This document shows positions 28,506-37,987 of a DNA stretch of 47,232 nucleotides, piece by piece. Source of the stretch: Thermoplasmata archaeon (lineage in GTDB: Archaea > Thermoplasmatota > Thermoplasmata > Halarchaeoplasmatales > Halarchaeoplasmataceae); NCBI GenBank assembly GCA_003551675.1, contig PUNG01000020.1, forward strand, positions 1 through 47,232, in the 5' to 3' direction. Position 1 is the first letter of the stretch, and each line of letters starts with the position of its first letter. A program made the translations under genes and the position numbers. The notes under the pieces were generated by a model, which searched no databases, was not told the DNA's origin, and saw nothing but the letters and a program-made list of their open reading frames with translations.

Positions 28506-28928
28506 CTAAATCTCAAGACCCCTGTCGAATGTGGCGAGTAGGGCCAAAGCACCTCCGAAAAGAGCCACTAACCCCGCTAGTATCCCTACGATACCGCCAA
28601 AAGTCACCAAGACTATAGAAAAGATCAGGGATAGAACGGCCCACTTTTTTGCTTCTAGGTCTCTTTTTATCCTCGAGTAGGAGATCAAAATAGCTAATCC
28701 AAAGACGACGTTTATGACCAGATGAAAGATGAGAGCGGCACGGAAGTCGCCGATGACTGAAAGCACGAAATGAAGTGTTCCTATACCCAACGCCATGTAT
28801 CCTGAGATCACCAGCAAGATGGAGTGGAGTGATAGTTTTTCAAGTTCGTCGGCAGATCTAGGAGAGTACTCGATCAACTCTTGGAGATCCTTTGTCATCT
28901 TGTCTAAGACCTGGTTTTGATCGACCAT
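28506..28928 (-). CDS. Small multi-pass membrane protein, unknown
   Basis: 140 aa with several hydrophobic segments (HSILLVISGYMALGIGTLHFVLSVI...GIVGILAGLVALFGGALALLA). Confidence 0.7.
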   Translation of the reverse strand: MVDQNQVLDKMTKDLQELIEYSPRSADELEKLSLHSILLVISGYMALGIGTLHFVLSVIGDFRAALIFHLVINVVFGLAILISYSRIKRDLEAKKWAVLSLIFSIVLVTFGGIVGILAGLVALFGGALALLATFDRGLEI

Positions 28929-29001
28929 CGTACCGAGTATGCTTTTTACCTATAAATCATTTATCAAAAGATATATCTAAACGGCCTCGTTAAGTCTTAC
29001 C

Positions 29002-29853
29002 ATGAGATTGATCGTTTCTTCGGACCAGGATGAGGCCAGCAAAAACATACTGTCCCGCATGCTTGAAAAGGGGGACGGATGGGAAGAGATCGACGAATTT
29101 CAAAATAATCCCGTTTACAAAAATGGAAACGATCACATGGTCATGGTAGAAAATCATCACATATATTGTGATGATCTCGATGAAGAGGTACAGGATACGT
29201 TAAACATCGAGTTCGACGAGCTGGTTTTCATCTCAAGGCATTCTTCAAAGGCAGGTGTTGATTCTCTGACAGTGCATCCCATCGGCAACTACGGCGAGGC
29301 AAAATTTGGTGGATCGGATGAAAAACTCGTTCTTTGTTCACCATACAAGATGACAAGGGCATTGTTGATATTGAAGGATAGAGCGGAGAAAAAAGAGCTC
29401 GACGACGAGTATGAGATATCGTTGGAAGCGACGCATCACGGGCCTTTTTTAAAAAAGCCTACTTACTACATAGAGATAGGCAGCGACAGTGGTGCATGGA
29501 CGGATAAAAGAGCCGGTGAGGTCATCGCAGAGACGGTCATGAGTAAAATGGTCAAAGGTAAAGTAGATAAAAAAGAGCCCGTGGTCGTGGGTATCGGAGG
29601 AGGACATTATGCACCTCGTTTCAGTCAGTTGGCCTTGAGAAGAAAGGTATCCATAGGTCATATGGTACCGGACTGGGGCCTTAAATACCTGACAAGAGAA
29701 AGTTTTGGAGAGTTGGTTAAAAAGACTCCTGATCTAGATCACGTATATTTCGACAGGAGCAGTACTTCTGGCAAAGAAAGAGAAAGAGTAAGATCTTGGG
29801 CCCAAGAGTATGACCTTAGCGTGGCGAGAGCTGATCACTTCGAGGAAAGGTGA
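29002..29853 (+). CDS. dtdA: D-aminoacyl-tRNA deacylase (archaeal DtdA/GEK1 family)
   Basis: ELVFISRHSSKAGVDSLTVHPIGN, ATHHGPF, YYIEIGSD, VGIGGGHYAPRFSQLALRRKVSIGHMVPDW. Confidence 0.94.
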   Translation: MRLIVSSDQDEASKNILSRMLEKGDGWEEIDEFQNNPVYKNGNDHMVMVENHHIYCDDLDEEVQDTLNIEFDELVFISRHSSKAGVDSLTVHPIGNYGEAKFGGSDEKLVLCSPYKMTRALLILKDRAEKKELDDEYEISLEATHHGPFLKKPTYYIEIGSDSGAWTDKRAGEVIAETVMSKMVKGKVDKKEPVVVGIGGGHYAPRFSQLALRRKVSIGHMVPDWGLKYLTRESFGELVKKTPDLDHVYFDRSSTSGKERERVRSWAQEYDLSVARADHFEER

Positions 29854-29862
29854 TCTTCGGGG

Positions 29863-31179
29863 TCACTTTTTCTTTTCCCATCTTTCGAGTTCCATCACTA
29901 CGGAGAGCGTTCTTCCCTCTTTTATCTCCTCTCTCACCCTGTTCTCTCTCTCCATAACGTCCAAAGAACGGTTGGCCACCTGCAGCGCTTCTTCTTTTGG
30001 AACCACTACGACTCCACTGTCGTCACCTATTATCCAGTCACCTGGTTTTACTTTTCTACCTCCACAGATTATCTTGTCATCCAGGGCGCCGTATCCCTTG
30101 GGGTCGCCGGCGTTGGATGCTATGTATCTTGCGAAGATGGGGAGACCTAACTCTTTTATATCATCCACATCACGGACTGCGCCGTCGATCACCACTCCTT
30201 CGATGCCTTTCTGTTTACAGGACCAGGATGCGAGTTCTCCCCACACGGCCGTTTTACCTCCGCCCGCATCGATGACGATAACTTGGTTCTGATCCGCTTC
30301 TTCGATGGCCTCGACCGGCTTGGCCCAGTCGCCGTCCACAGTTCTGACCGTGAATGCTCTACCGATGATTTTTTTACCTTCGGTGGTAACGGGTCTTATG
30401 CCTTTCATACAGGGTTCCCTGTGCATGGCATCCGAAATATTTGGTGTTGATACGTCTTGGAACACGTTTCTTATCTCGGCACTCCCTCTCTTTTTCTTGA
30501 TTTCCGACTTTATACTTACGCCTTCCGAGATAGCTTTTTTCAGGTCTTGAGTCGCCTTTTTCACGTCTTTAGCTTTTATGATGGCGCCTCCTACTATGAT
30601 TATATCCGCACCATTTTTTACTATATCTGGAGCAGTTTCTGAGTTCAACCCACCAGCCGCCGCTATGGGAAGGTGAGTCGCGCCAGAGATATTTTTGACA
30701 AGTTCACTAGGATCCATCCCTTTCATCTGGGCATCCACTCCTACGTGGACTCCTATGTAGTTCACACCCAACTCGGTCACTTCTTTTGCTCTTTTCACTT
30801 TATCTTCTACTTGGATCAGGTCGGCAAGGATCTCCGCGTCGTAATTTTTTGCGGATCTTATGCCTTCTTTTAGAGTTTCATCGTCTGCAGCCCCTAGTAT
30901 ACCTATTATGTCCGCCCCGGCTTTTGCCGCCATCTCCACTTCTACACTTCCCACGTCCATGGTCTTCATGTCGGCGACTATCTTTTTTTTAGGGAATTCC
31001 TTTTTCAATCTTCGTACGGCGTTCATCCCTTCCGATTTTATAAGAGGTGTTCCGGCCTCGACCCAGTCCACACCTCCTTCGACTGCCTTTTTTCCGATCC
31101 TTACCGCTCTCTTTATATTCATCAGGTCCAAAGCGACTTGTAGTTTGGGATGTTCTTCTTCACTTTTTGTCTCCATCAT
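29863..31179 (-). CDS. Bifunctional 3-hexulose-6-phosphate synthase / RraA-like fusion
   Basis: LQVALDLMNIKRAV...DWVEAGTPLIKSEGMNAV...VADMKTMDVG (HPS); C-terminal NISDAMHREPCMKGI...VIDAGGGKTAVWGELASWSCKQKGIEGVVIDGAVRDVDDI (RraA). Confidence 0.92.
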   Translation of the reverse strand: MMETKSEEEHPKLQVALDLMNIKRAVRIGKKAVEGGVDWVEAGTPLIKSEGMNAVRRLKKEFPKKKIVADMKTMDVGSVEVEMAAKAGADIIGILGAADDETLKEGIRSAKNYDAEILADLIQVEDKVKRAKEVTELGVNYIGVHVGVDAQMKGMDPSELVKNISGATHLPIAAAGGLNSETAPDIVKNGADIIIVGGAIIKAKDVKKATQDLKKAISEGVSIKSEIKKKRGSAEIRNVFQDVSTPNISDAMHREPCMKGIRPVTTEGKKIIGRAFTVRTVDGDWAKPVEAIEEADQNQVIVIDAGGGKTAVWGELASWSCKQKGIEGVVIDGAVRDVDDIKELGLPIFARYIASNAGDPKGYGALDDKIICGGRKVKPGDWIIGDDSGVVVVPKEEALQVANRSLDVMERENRVREEIKEGRTLSVVMELERWEKKK

Positions 31180-31286
31180 CTCACCTTTACCGCGACTAAA
31201 ACCGTACCGTGAGATAAAAAATTATGGTTTAAAATGGCCAAAAATAAAAAGTAGCAGTACCTTATTTACGGTCATAGTGATATGAC

Positions 31287-32072
31287 ATGGCAAAAGAAAA
31301 ACTTACCTATGAGAACGATATTGCTTTTGATGTAGTATTGGAGGATGATGAGGTACCGGATTATGATATATTGGTCGCGGGTTTTCCCGGCACTGGTTTG
31401 ATAGGTGGTATAGCCTCCGAACAATTGATAAATACTCTTGATCTAAAACAGGTGGCGTCCGTACACTGTGATAAATTTCCTCCCACTGCGGTGATATTCG
31501 ACGGCATACCCAGGAGGCCCGTACGGTTTTTTGCCGGTGAGAAATTCTTACTGGTAAAATCCGATATGATCATACCTCCGAACTTGACGGCAAATCTTGC
31601 CGAGACCATAATCGACTTCGCCCTGGATTGCAATGTCGAAGAAGTGATCATATTCGACGGCATACCGAAAAGTGAAAACGCGGAGAAGTCGGTTGAACTA
31701 GAAGGGGAAAGAAAGGTATGGGGCGTTTTGAGCTCACACAAAGCAAAAGAGGGAGCTGAAGAATTGAACATAGATATCATCTCAAGAGGAGCGGTTTCTG
31801 GTATATCCAGCTCTTTATTGCTCGATGCAAATGAGAAAGAAGTCAAGGCCATAGGCATGTTGGTCGAGGGTAATCCCAATATGCCGGATCCTAGAGCATC
31901 TGCGATATTGTTGCAAAGATTTTCCGAGTACAGAGGGATCGATATAGAGACGGAAATGCTCTTGGAAAGCGCTGAGCAATTGGAAGAACAGTACGCACAG
32001 ATGGTGGATCAGGCTAACAAGGCTCAGGACGACATGGAACGAAAATCTGCACACCCGCCGTTGTATGGATAA
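31287..32072 (+). CDS. PAC2-family (proteasome assembly chaperone-like) protein
   Basis: DILVAGFPGTGLIGGIASEQLINTL...IPRRPVRFFAGEKFLLVKSDMIIPP...RGAVSGISSSLLLDANEKEVKAIGMLVEGNPNMPDPRAS. Confidence 0.9.
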   Translation: MAKEKLTYENDIAFDVVLEDDEVPDYDILVAGFPGTGLIGGIASEQLINTLDLKQVASVHCDKFPPTAVIFDGIPRRPVRFFAGEKFLLVKSDMIIPPNLTANLAETIIDFALDCNVEEVIIFDGIPKSENAEKSVELEGERKVWGVLSSHKAKEGAEELNIDIISRGAVSGISSSLLLDANEKEVKAIGMLVEGNPNMPDPRASAILLQRFSEYRGIDIETEMLLESAEQLEEQYAQMVDQANKAQDDMERKSAHPPLYG

Positions 32073-32496
32073 AATGATGGACGAAGTATCTGCAGGTATC
32101 ATCGCGTACAGGGCTGAAAGTCCTAGGAAGTATCTCTTACTTCTTTATCCCGCGGGCCATTGGGACTTCCCCAAGGGTCACATCGAGCAGGGCGAAAATG
32201 AGAGAGATACGGCCTTGAGAGAGTTGAGAGAAGAAACAGGCATAGCTAGTGACGAGCTGGAGCTGAAAGACGGTTTTAAAGAAGAGATCGAGTACTTTTT
32301 CAAAAAAAGGAACGAACTCTCTCATAAAAAGGTCATCTATCTTCTTGGAGAGACGGAAAAAAAGGATGTATCCATCTCCAACGAACATCGTGGTTTCATA
32401 TGGCTGCCCTTTGAAGAGGCAAAAGAAAAGGTCACGTTCAGGAACGCAAAAAATCTACTCGAAAAAGCTAAGGACTATCTCGAAGAAGAGGAGTGA
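32065..32496 (+). CDS. NUDIX hydrolase
   Basis: Nudix box GHIEQGENERDTALRELREETGIAS. Confidence 0.92.
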   Translation: MDKMMDEVSAGIIAYRAESPRKYLLLLYPAGHWDFPKGHIEQGENERDTALRELREETGIASDELELKDGFKEEIEYFFKKRNELSHKKVIYLLGETEKKDVSISNEHRGFIWLPFEEAKEKVTFRNAKNLLEKAKDYLEEEE

Positions 32497-32574
32497 TGAT
32501 GTTACCGCTCAATAATACATAAATATTAAATACACATCCCATATCGTACAACCCTAAGATTTTGGTGCTGCCAT

Positions 32575-33477
32575 ATGAAGAAGTTGATAAGGAAAGGAAA
32601 AGTCAAAGAGGTTTACGAGGTGAGCAAAGACCGTTTAGAATTTCTGTTCACAGATAACATCTCCGTTTTCGATAAGGTCGTGCCCAACGAGATACCAAGG
32701 AAGGGTGAGACGCTCTGTAAGACTTCTTCTTACTGGTTCGAGAAGCTGGAGGGCTTGGGATACAAGACCCATTTTATAGATAGGATCGATGATAAACAGA
32801 TGGAGGTCAGAAGGGTTGAAGTCATAGGTGATTACGATAAGCTCGATGAAGAAACCACTGATTATCTGATCCCCTTGGAATTCATAGCTAGATATTTTGT
32901 AGCCGGCTCCCTATATGACAAGATAGAGCGTGGAGAAGTAGATCATGAAACGTATGGGTTCAGTGAAAAGCCTGAGTACGGCGATATGCTGCCTGAACCC
33001 TGTTTTGAAGTCACCACTAAATTGGAAGAGTACGATAAGAGATTGACCATGGAAGAGGCTCTTTCCATCTCCGGTCTGACAGAGGTAGAGTTCTTTAAGA
33101 TAAAGGAGATGGTGTTCGCCATAGATGAGATGATAAAGGAGAACGTAGAAAAAAACGATCTTTTACATGTCGACGGTAAGAAAGAATTCGCTATGGATGA
33201 GAACAGGGAACCCATGGTGATCGATACGTTCGGGACCGCCGACGAGGACAGATGGTGGGTAAAAGAAGAGTACCAAAAAGGCGACATAGTTCAGAAAAGC
33301 AAAGAATTCGTCAGGCAGTATTATAGAAAGATAGGTTACCATGAAGAGCTTATGGAGGCCAGGCGTAACGGTAGAGAAGAACCTCCGCTGCCTCCACTGC
33401 CCCCTGACGTGGTGGAAGAAACCACAGAGCTGTATGTGGATATAATGTCTAAACTGACCGATGGTAGATTTAGGTGA
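32575..33477 (+). CDS. purC: Phosphoribosylaminoimidazole-succinocarboxamide synthase
   Basis: RKGKVKEVYEVSKDRLEFLFTDNISVFD, IPRKGETLCKTSSYWFEKL, RYFVAGSLYDKIERGE, PEPCFEVTTKLEEYDK. Confidence 0.95.
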   Translation: MKKLIRKGKVKEVYEVSKDRLEFLFTDNISVFDKVVPNEIPRKGETLCKTSSYWFEKLEGLGYKTHFIDRIDDKQMEVRRVEVIGDYDKLDEETTDYLIPLEFIARYFVAGSLYDKIERGEVDHETYGFSEKPEYGDMLPEPCFEVTTKLEEYDKRLTMEEALSISGLTEVEFFKIKEMVFAIDEMIKENVEKNDLLHVDGKKEFAMDENREPMVIDTFGTADEDRWWVKEEYQKGDIVQKSKEFVRQYYRKIGYHEELMEARRNGREEPPLPPLPPDVVEETTELYVDIMSKLTDGRFR

Positions 33478-33481
33478 AAAA

Positions 33482-34396
33482 ATGACAAAAAATGTGATAT
33501 CGATCTTAGATGTTGAAAAAAACCTGAAAGAGATATTGAGGATAGCAGGAGAGATGAAAAAGAAGTACAAGAACGGCGAATCCATCCGTTCCTTGGAAGA
33601 TAAAAGCTTGGCGATGATATTCGAAAAGCCGAGTACCAGGACCAGGATCTCATTTGAAGTGGGCATGACTCAGCTCGGCGGACATGCGTTATATCTGAGC
33701 CCCAAAGATCTTCAACTCGGAAGGGGCGAAACCATAGCAGATACCGCTAGAGTTCTCAGCAGATACGTTGACGGTATAATGTATCGTGCCTTCGAACACG
33801 AGATGATGTTAGAGTTGGCTGAAAATTCATCTGTACCTGTTATCAGCGGCTTGGACGACAGAGAACATCCGTGCCAGATACTAGCGGACTTCCTAACCAT
33901 ATTGGAGAAAAAAGGGAATTTCAATCAAAAATTAGTATATGTCGGTGACGGCAACAACGTTTGCCATTCTTTGCTTTTAGGTTCTCCCGTGGTGGGTATG
34001 GACATGGTGGCCTGTACTCCTGATGATTATAAGCCCGATGATGAGATATACGAAAGGGCGCTGGAACTCGGTGAAGAGTACGGCGTGAATATTACCCAGG
34101 AGGATAGCCCGAAAGAGGCGGTAAAAGGCGCCGACGTGATATATACCGATGTTTGGGTATCCATGGGTGATGAAGAAGAGGCTGAAAGAAGGAAAAAGGA
34201 CCTCATGGAATATCAAGTCAATAAAGAGTTGGTGGAAAGGGCGGACGACGAGGTCATAGTGATGCACTGCCTACCTGCACATAGAGGTGTAGAGATAACC
34301 AGCGAAGTTTTGGACGGTCCTCATTCCGTTGTCTTGGATCAAGCGGAGAACCGTTTGCATGCGCAAAAAGGATTATTATTTGAACTTCTTGGATGA
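33482..34396 (+). CDS. argF: Ornithine carbamoyltransferase
   Basis: MIFEKPSTRTRISFEVGMTQLGG, DDREHPCQILADFLTI, VMHCLPAHRGVEI. Start placed at MTKNVISILD (33482). Confidence 0.95.
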   Translation: MTKNVISILDVEKNLKEILRIAGEMKKKYKNGESIRSLEDKSLAMIFEKPSTRTRISFEVGMTQLGGHALYLSPKDLQLGRGETIADTARVLSRYVDGIMYRAFEHEMMLELAENSSVPVISGLDDREHPCQILADFLTILEKKGNFNQKLVYVGDGNNVCHSLLLGSPVVGMDMVACTPDDYKPDDEIYERALELGEEYGVNITQEDSPKEAVKGADVIYTDVWVSMGDEEEAERRKKDLMEYQVNKELVERADDEVIVMHCLPAHRGVEITSEVLDGPHSVVLDQAENRLHAQKGLLFELLG

Positions 34397-34409
34397 CCGA
34401 GGTTAAAAG

Positions 34410-35576
34410 ATGGAAGAACATGTAAAAAGGATGCTCGACGTCTCCTTTTCGGCCACCATGAGGATCTCAAAACTAGCTAAAGAGATGAAGGACGGTGGCG
34501 AAGATATCATCTCTCTTGCAATAGGAGAACCCGACTTCGATACTCCTGATTTTATCATCGAAGCGGCCTATGAAGCCATGAAAGAGGGTTTCACCCATTA
34601 CACACCTCCCAAGGGTATAGCGGAACTCCGAGAGGCCATCGCTGAGAAGAGTAGAAAGGAAAACGATCTGGATTTTTCTTCTGAAAATATACTGGTTACG
34701 CCCACAAAGCATGCTATATTCATGTCCGTACTGGCTCATCTTGATGATGGTGCCGAAGTCATATTACCCGATCCTGCTTGGGTTTCTTACGAACCCATAG
34801 TAAAGTTCGCCGACGGCATCTTGCGAAGGGTTCCGGTGCGAGAAGAGGACGCTCGTTTAGGGCAGGAGGAGTTACAAGAAGCCATCACTTCAAGAGCGGA
34901 CATGATGATATTGAACTCGCCCTGCAACCCCACAGGGAAGATGATGAACAAGGAAGAACTCAAGATGGTGAGAGACCTGGCGGTAGATAACGATCTGCTC
35001 GTGGTAACTGACGAGGTCTACGAAAAACTGGTCTTCGAAGGCGAACACGTCTCTATAGCGTCCTTGGACGGTATGAGAGAAAGGACCATAACGGTCAACG
35101 GCTTTTCCAAAGCTTATGCCATGACGGGATGGCGTATCGGGTGGTTAGCCTGTACCAAAGAGTTGTTGGAAAATATAGCTAAGATACAGACGCATTCGGT
35201 CACTTGTGCCACTTCTTTCGGACAGAAGGCGGCGTACGTAGCCCTGAATGAGAAAGAGAAGTCGGAGAAAGCTTTTGAGCATATGATGGACAGATATAGA
35301 GAAAGAAGAGAGATAGTGATCAAAAGATTGAAAGAGATAGACGGTTTCGAATGTGATAAGCCCGAATCAACTTTTTATACGTTCCCTTCATTTGATCATG
35401 ATAAGGATTGTATGGAGATGTCCATGTATCTGCTAAGAGAGGCGAAGGTTGCAACAACTCCTGGGTCCGCATTCGGGGACAGAGGTAAAAAACATCTGCG
35501 TTTGTCCTTCGCCAATTCTAAGGAAAATATACAAGAAGCCATGGACAGGATCGAAAGAGCTGTTGAAAAGCTTTGA
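34410..35576 (+). CDS. Class I/II pyridoxal-phosphate aminotransferase (aspartate aminotransferase-like)
   Basis: SLAIGEPDFDTPDFI, NSPCNPTGKMM, VTDEVYEKLVFEG, TVNGFSKAYAMTGWRIGWL. Confidence 0.93.
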   Translation: MEEHVKRMLDVSFSATMRISKLAKEMKDGGEDIISLAIGEPDFDTPDFIIEAAYEAMKEGFTHYTPPKGIAELREAIAEKSRKENDLDFSSENILVTPTKHAIFMSVLAHLDDGAEVILPDPAWVSYEPIVKFADGILRRVPVREEDARLGQEELQEAITSRADMMILNSPCNPTGKMMNKEELKMVRDLAVDNDLLVVTDEVYEKLVFEGEHVSIASLDGMRERTITVNGFSKAYAMTGWRIGWLACTKELLENIAKIQTHSVTCATSFGQKAAYVALNEKEKSEKAFEHMMDRYRERREIVIKRLKEIDGFECDKPESTFYTFPSFDHDKDCMEMSMYLLREAKVATTPGSAFGDRGKKHLRLSFANSKENIQEAMDRIERAVEKL

Positions 35577-35686
35577 CGGGTTCGATGATGACGAGCTTGA
35601 TATGAGCCTTCAGGCGATGATTAACCCTATGAGTTCTGAGAAAACCCCTTCGGTCTGATCTTTTTTAAAAAAAGGTAAAAGGTTTT

Positions 35687-35771
35687 AGCAGTGGGTAGGC
35701 CCCGTTTAGCGAGGGAGGACAGGTTCCTCTGCATACCACGCGGTTTCGGGGCTTGTAACTACCCATCTGCT
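35687..35771 (+). ncRNA. Putative structured noncoding RNA, strand inferred from an upstream TATA-like tract
   Basis: AGCAG-TGGGTAG-GCCCCG (35687-35704) pairs with CGGGGC (35747-35752), CTACCCA (35759-35765), CTGCT (35767-35771). GC-rich island in an intergenic gap; upstream TTTTTTAAAAAAAGG, downstream T-rich tract. Confidence 0.5.
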
Positions 35772-35839
35772 GCCTGTCTTTTCGTGTCTTAGTTTTATTA
35801 CCATGTTTATTCCTCCTTTTCGTTTTTCATCTTTCTTTT

Positions 35840-35923
35840 CGTTTAGATGGCGTCTTAATCGTAATAGGGCAGGGGTAATATTTAAATATTTCGGACCTAT
35901 TTGTACGTTTAGATGTCATCTTA
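35840..35923. promoter_or_regulatory. Operator-like direct repeat pair CGTTTAGATGGCGTCTTA / CGTTTAGATGTCATCTTA flanking a TATA-like ATTTAAATATTT
   Basis: Copies at 35840-35857 and 35906-35923, identical at 16 of 18 positions; second copy contains the perfect palindrome AGATGTCATCT. Confidence 0.6.
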
Positions 35924-35934
35924 TAGGTGTTATC

Positions 35935-36483
35935 ATGCCTGAAGACTTGGAACCGAGCGTTGATCAGATAAAGGTCCTATCTAATGCGTCGCGACTGCAG
36001 ATAATGGCCCTTTTGTTGGAAGAAGAAAAGACCATAAGTGAGCTGGCCGAAGAGATCGGCATAACCCCTCAGACCACACACCACCACGTACATCAGTTGT
36101 TGGATGCCGGTCTGATACACGTTTCTAGAGAGGAAACCCTGGGGAACATAGTCAAAAGATACTACGACGTAGAAGAAGAATGGCTGAACTCCTCCAAGGT
36201 TTGGGACGACCTGACCATCGAGGAGAAGAAAAATTATAAGATAGCGGCTTTGGGCACTATCAAAGGTATGGCGAATCGAGGTATAAGATATATACAAGAT
36301 AAAGAGCGCATAGATCAGGAAGTGGGCTGGGTATCCTTCAAGAAGATATCGTTCACTGAAGAGAACATGGATAAAGTGGACGAGATCTTCAAGGAGACCA
36401 TAAAAAAGTTAGACGAGCTGGATGATAAAAAGGACGAAGATGAGGAGGAGATAACCATGCTCATCGCAACTCTTCCCGGGTGA
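35935..36483 (+). CDS. ArsR-family winged-HTH transcriptional regulator
   Basis: DQIKVLSNASRLQIMALLLEEEKTISELAEEIGITPQTTHHHVHQLLDAGLIHVSREETLGNIVKRYY. Start placed at 35935 (MPEDLEPS). Confidence 0.88.
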   Translation: MPEDLEPSVDQIKVLSNASRLQIMALLLEEEKTISELAEEIGITPQTTHHHVHQLLDAGLIHVSREETLGNIVKRYYDVEEEWLNSSKVWDDLTIEEKKNYKIAALGTIKGMANRGIRYIQDKERIDQEVGWVSFKKISFTEENMDKVDEIFKETIKKLDELDDKKDEDEEEITMLIATLPG

Positions 36484-36525
36484 TCTAGCCAAAAAACTTT
36501 TTTGCTATGATATCCATCGACGCTT

Positions 36526-37287
36526 ATGTCTGTGAATCTGTACTTCGTAGGAACTGCTGGTTCTGGAAAAACCACTCTGACTAAAACTTTCAAGGATTGG
36601 ATGGAGCTGCACGGCTATCAAGCTGTTACGGTGAACCTTGACCCGGGAGCAGATGATCTGCCTTATAACGTGGATATCGACGTGAGAGATTGGATCTCTC
36701 TCCGCGAGGTCATGGCGGAACACGAACTCGGTCCCAACGGAGCCCAGATAGTATCGGCGGATATGGTGGCCATGAACGCTGGTGAGATAAAAGATGTCAT
36801 GGAAGAGTTCGAGTGCCACTACTTCTTGATAGACACACCCGGCCAGATGGAGTTGTTCACATTTAGACAGGCCAGCCGTGAGATGGTCAGAACGTTGGGC
36901 GAAAAGTCGTTGATCTCCTTCCTGTTCGATCCAGTACTTTCAAAACAGCCTTCGGGTTTTGTTTCGTTGATGACTTTAGCCGCTACTACTCAGTTCAGGT
37001 TCGATATCCCTTACCTTCCCATACTTTCCAAGTCGGATATCCTCTCTGACAAAGAGTTGGGTATGATAAAAAAGTGGTCGAAGGATTTTTGGCATCTAGA
37101 TTCGGCCCTGAGAGAAAGTGCGGTCACAGAAACACAGGTTAGCATAGAATTGATCAAGAGCCTTCAGAACATGGGTCTCCAAAGAGGTATCTTTCCGGTT
37201 TCAAGCGTTGATATGTACGGCATGGAAGACATATACACGGCGGTCCAAGACGCGTTCTATGGGGGGGATGATCTTCCGGTAGGTTGA
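36526..37287 (+). CDS. GPN-loop GTPase (XAB1/Npa3-like family)
   Basis: FVGTAGSGKTTLTKTF, NLDPGADDLPYNVDIDVRDWI, HELGPNGAQI (GPN loop), FLIDTPGQMELF, LSKSDIL. Confidence 0.95.
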   Translation: MSVNLYFVGTAGSGKTTLTKTFKDWMELHGYQAVTVNLDPGADDLPYNVDIDVRDWISLREVMAEHELGPNGAQIVSADMVAMNAGEIKDVMEEFECHYFLIDTPGQMELFTFRQASREMVRTLGEKSLISFLFDPVLSKQPSGFVSLMTLAATTQFRFDIPYLPILSKSDILSDKELGMIKKWSKDFWHLDSALRESAVTETQVSIELIKSLQNMGLQRGIFPVSSVDMYGMEDIYTAVQDAFYGGDDLPVG

Positions 37288-37290
37288 ATA

Positions 37291-37626
37291 TCAGTCTTTT
37301 TTAAGCTTTTCTTCTATATCTTTGTTCTGGATCTCTTCTTTATGTTCCATCAGGTGATCGACGTATTCATCTCTTGTATCACAATTATCTTCCCCCGCAC
37401 AGTGAAAATAGCCGTACTTTTTACAGTATATCCCGGTTTCGGTGTTCGGACACCCTTCCTGCTCTGAAGGTTCTTCTTCTTCTTTGGTTATAGTGTCCGT
37501 TTCCATCTCTAGGATATCTTCTACCAATGGATCATCAGACAACGTGCATCTACTCTCTCCAACACACTCCAACGCCATGTTGCGGGGGTGTGAACATTTT
37601 TCTTCTCCGAATTGATACTTACACAT
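37291..37626 (-). CDS. Small Cys-rich protein, unknown
   Basis: 111 aa with spaced cysteines (CKYQFGEEKC, ECVGESRC, GCPNTETGIYCKKYGYFHCAGEDNC). Confidence 0.65.
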   Translation of the reverse strand: MCKYQFGEEKCSHPRNMALECVGESRCTLSDDPLVEDILEMETDTITKEEEEPSEQEGCPNTETGIYCKKYGYFHCAGEDNCDTRDEYVDHLMEHKEEIQNKDIEEKLKKD

Positions 37627-37669
37627 CGCGGCATCCCATCCTTTTTTAGTATATCGACGGATTTAACTT

Positions 37670-37987
37670 TTACTCTTCCTCGTCTTTGTCTTTTTTTGGC
37701 CAAGGTACTTTTTCTTTGGCTTTTTTTGTGAGTGTTTCATGAGGTGAGATCGACACTATGTCGTCTTCATTCACCTTCAAGCTATTCATATCCTTTTCTC
37801 TCAGATAGATCACGCCTTCTTCCACTAGATCGTCGGTAAAAGCCTTCAAAGTTATGCTTTTTTCATCAGAAGTTATAACGATGTCTGTTCCATCTTCTAA
37901 CTCCAAACTTTCCAATGCGTTTTGGCACACACGGGTTCTACCTGTTTTGCCTATCTTGCTTTTTTTAACCTTTACATCTACCATCAT
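37670..37987 (-). CDS. Hypothetical protein, possible double-psi/CDC48-N-like barrel
   Basis: GRTRVCQNALESLELEDGTDIVITSDEKSITLKAF...VIYLREKDMNSLKVNEDDIVSISP pattern; start overlaps the upstream gene by 4 bp. Confidence 0.6.
   Translation of the reverse strand: MMVDVKVKKSKIGKTGRTRVCQNALESLELEDGTDIVITSDEKSITLKAFTDDLVEEGVIYLREKDMNSLKVNEDDIVSISPHETLTKKAKEKVPWPKKDKDEEE

Noticed and set aside
29810-30550. Plus-strand ORFs opposite the HPS-RraA gene
   Set aside because: Shadow ORFs antisense to a clear enzyme gene.
35449-35658. 69-aa ORF overlapping the end of the aminotransferase
   Set aside because: Mostly out-of-frame reading of the aminotransferase; the short tail has no independent support.
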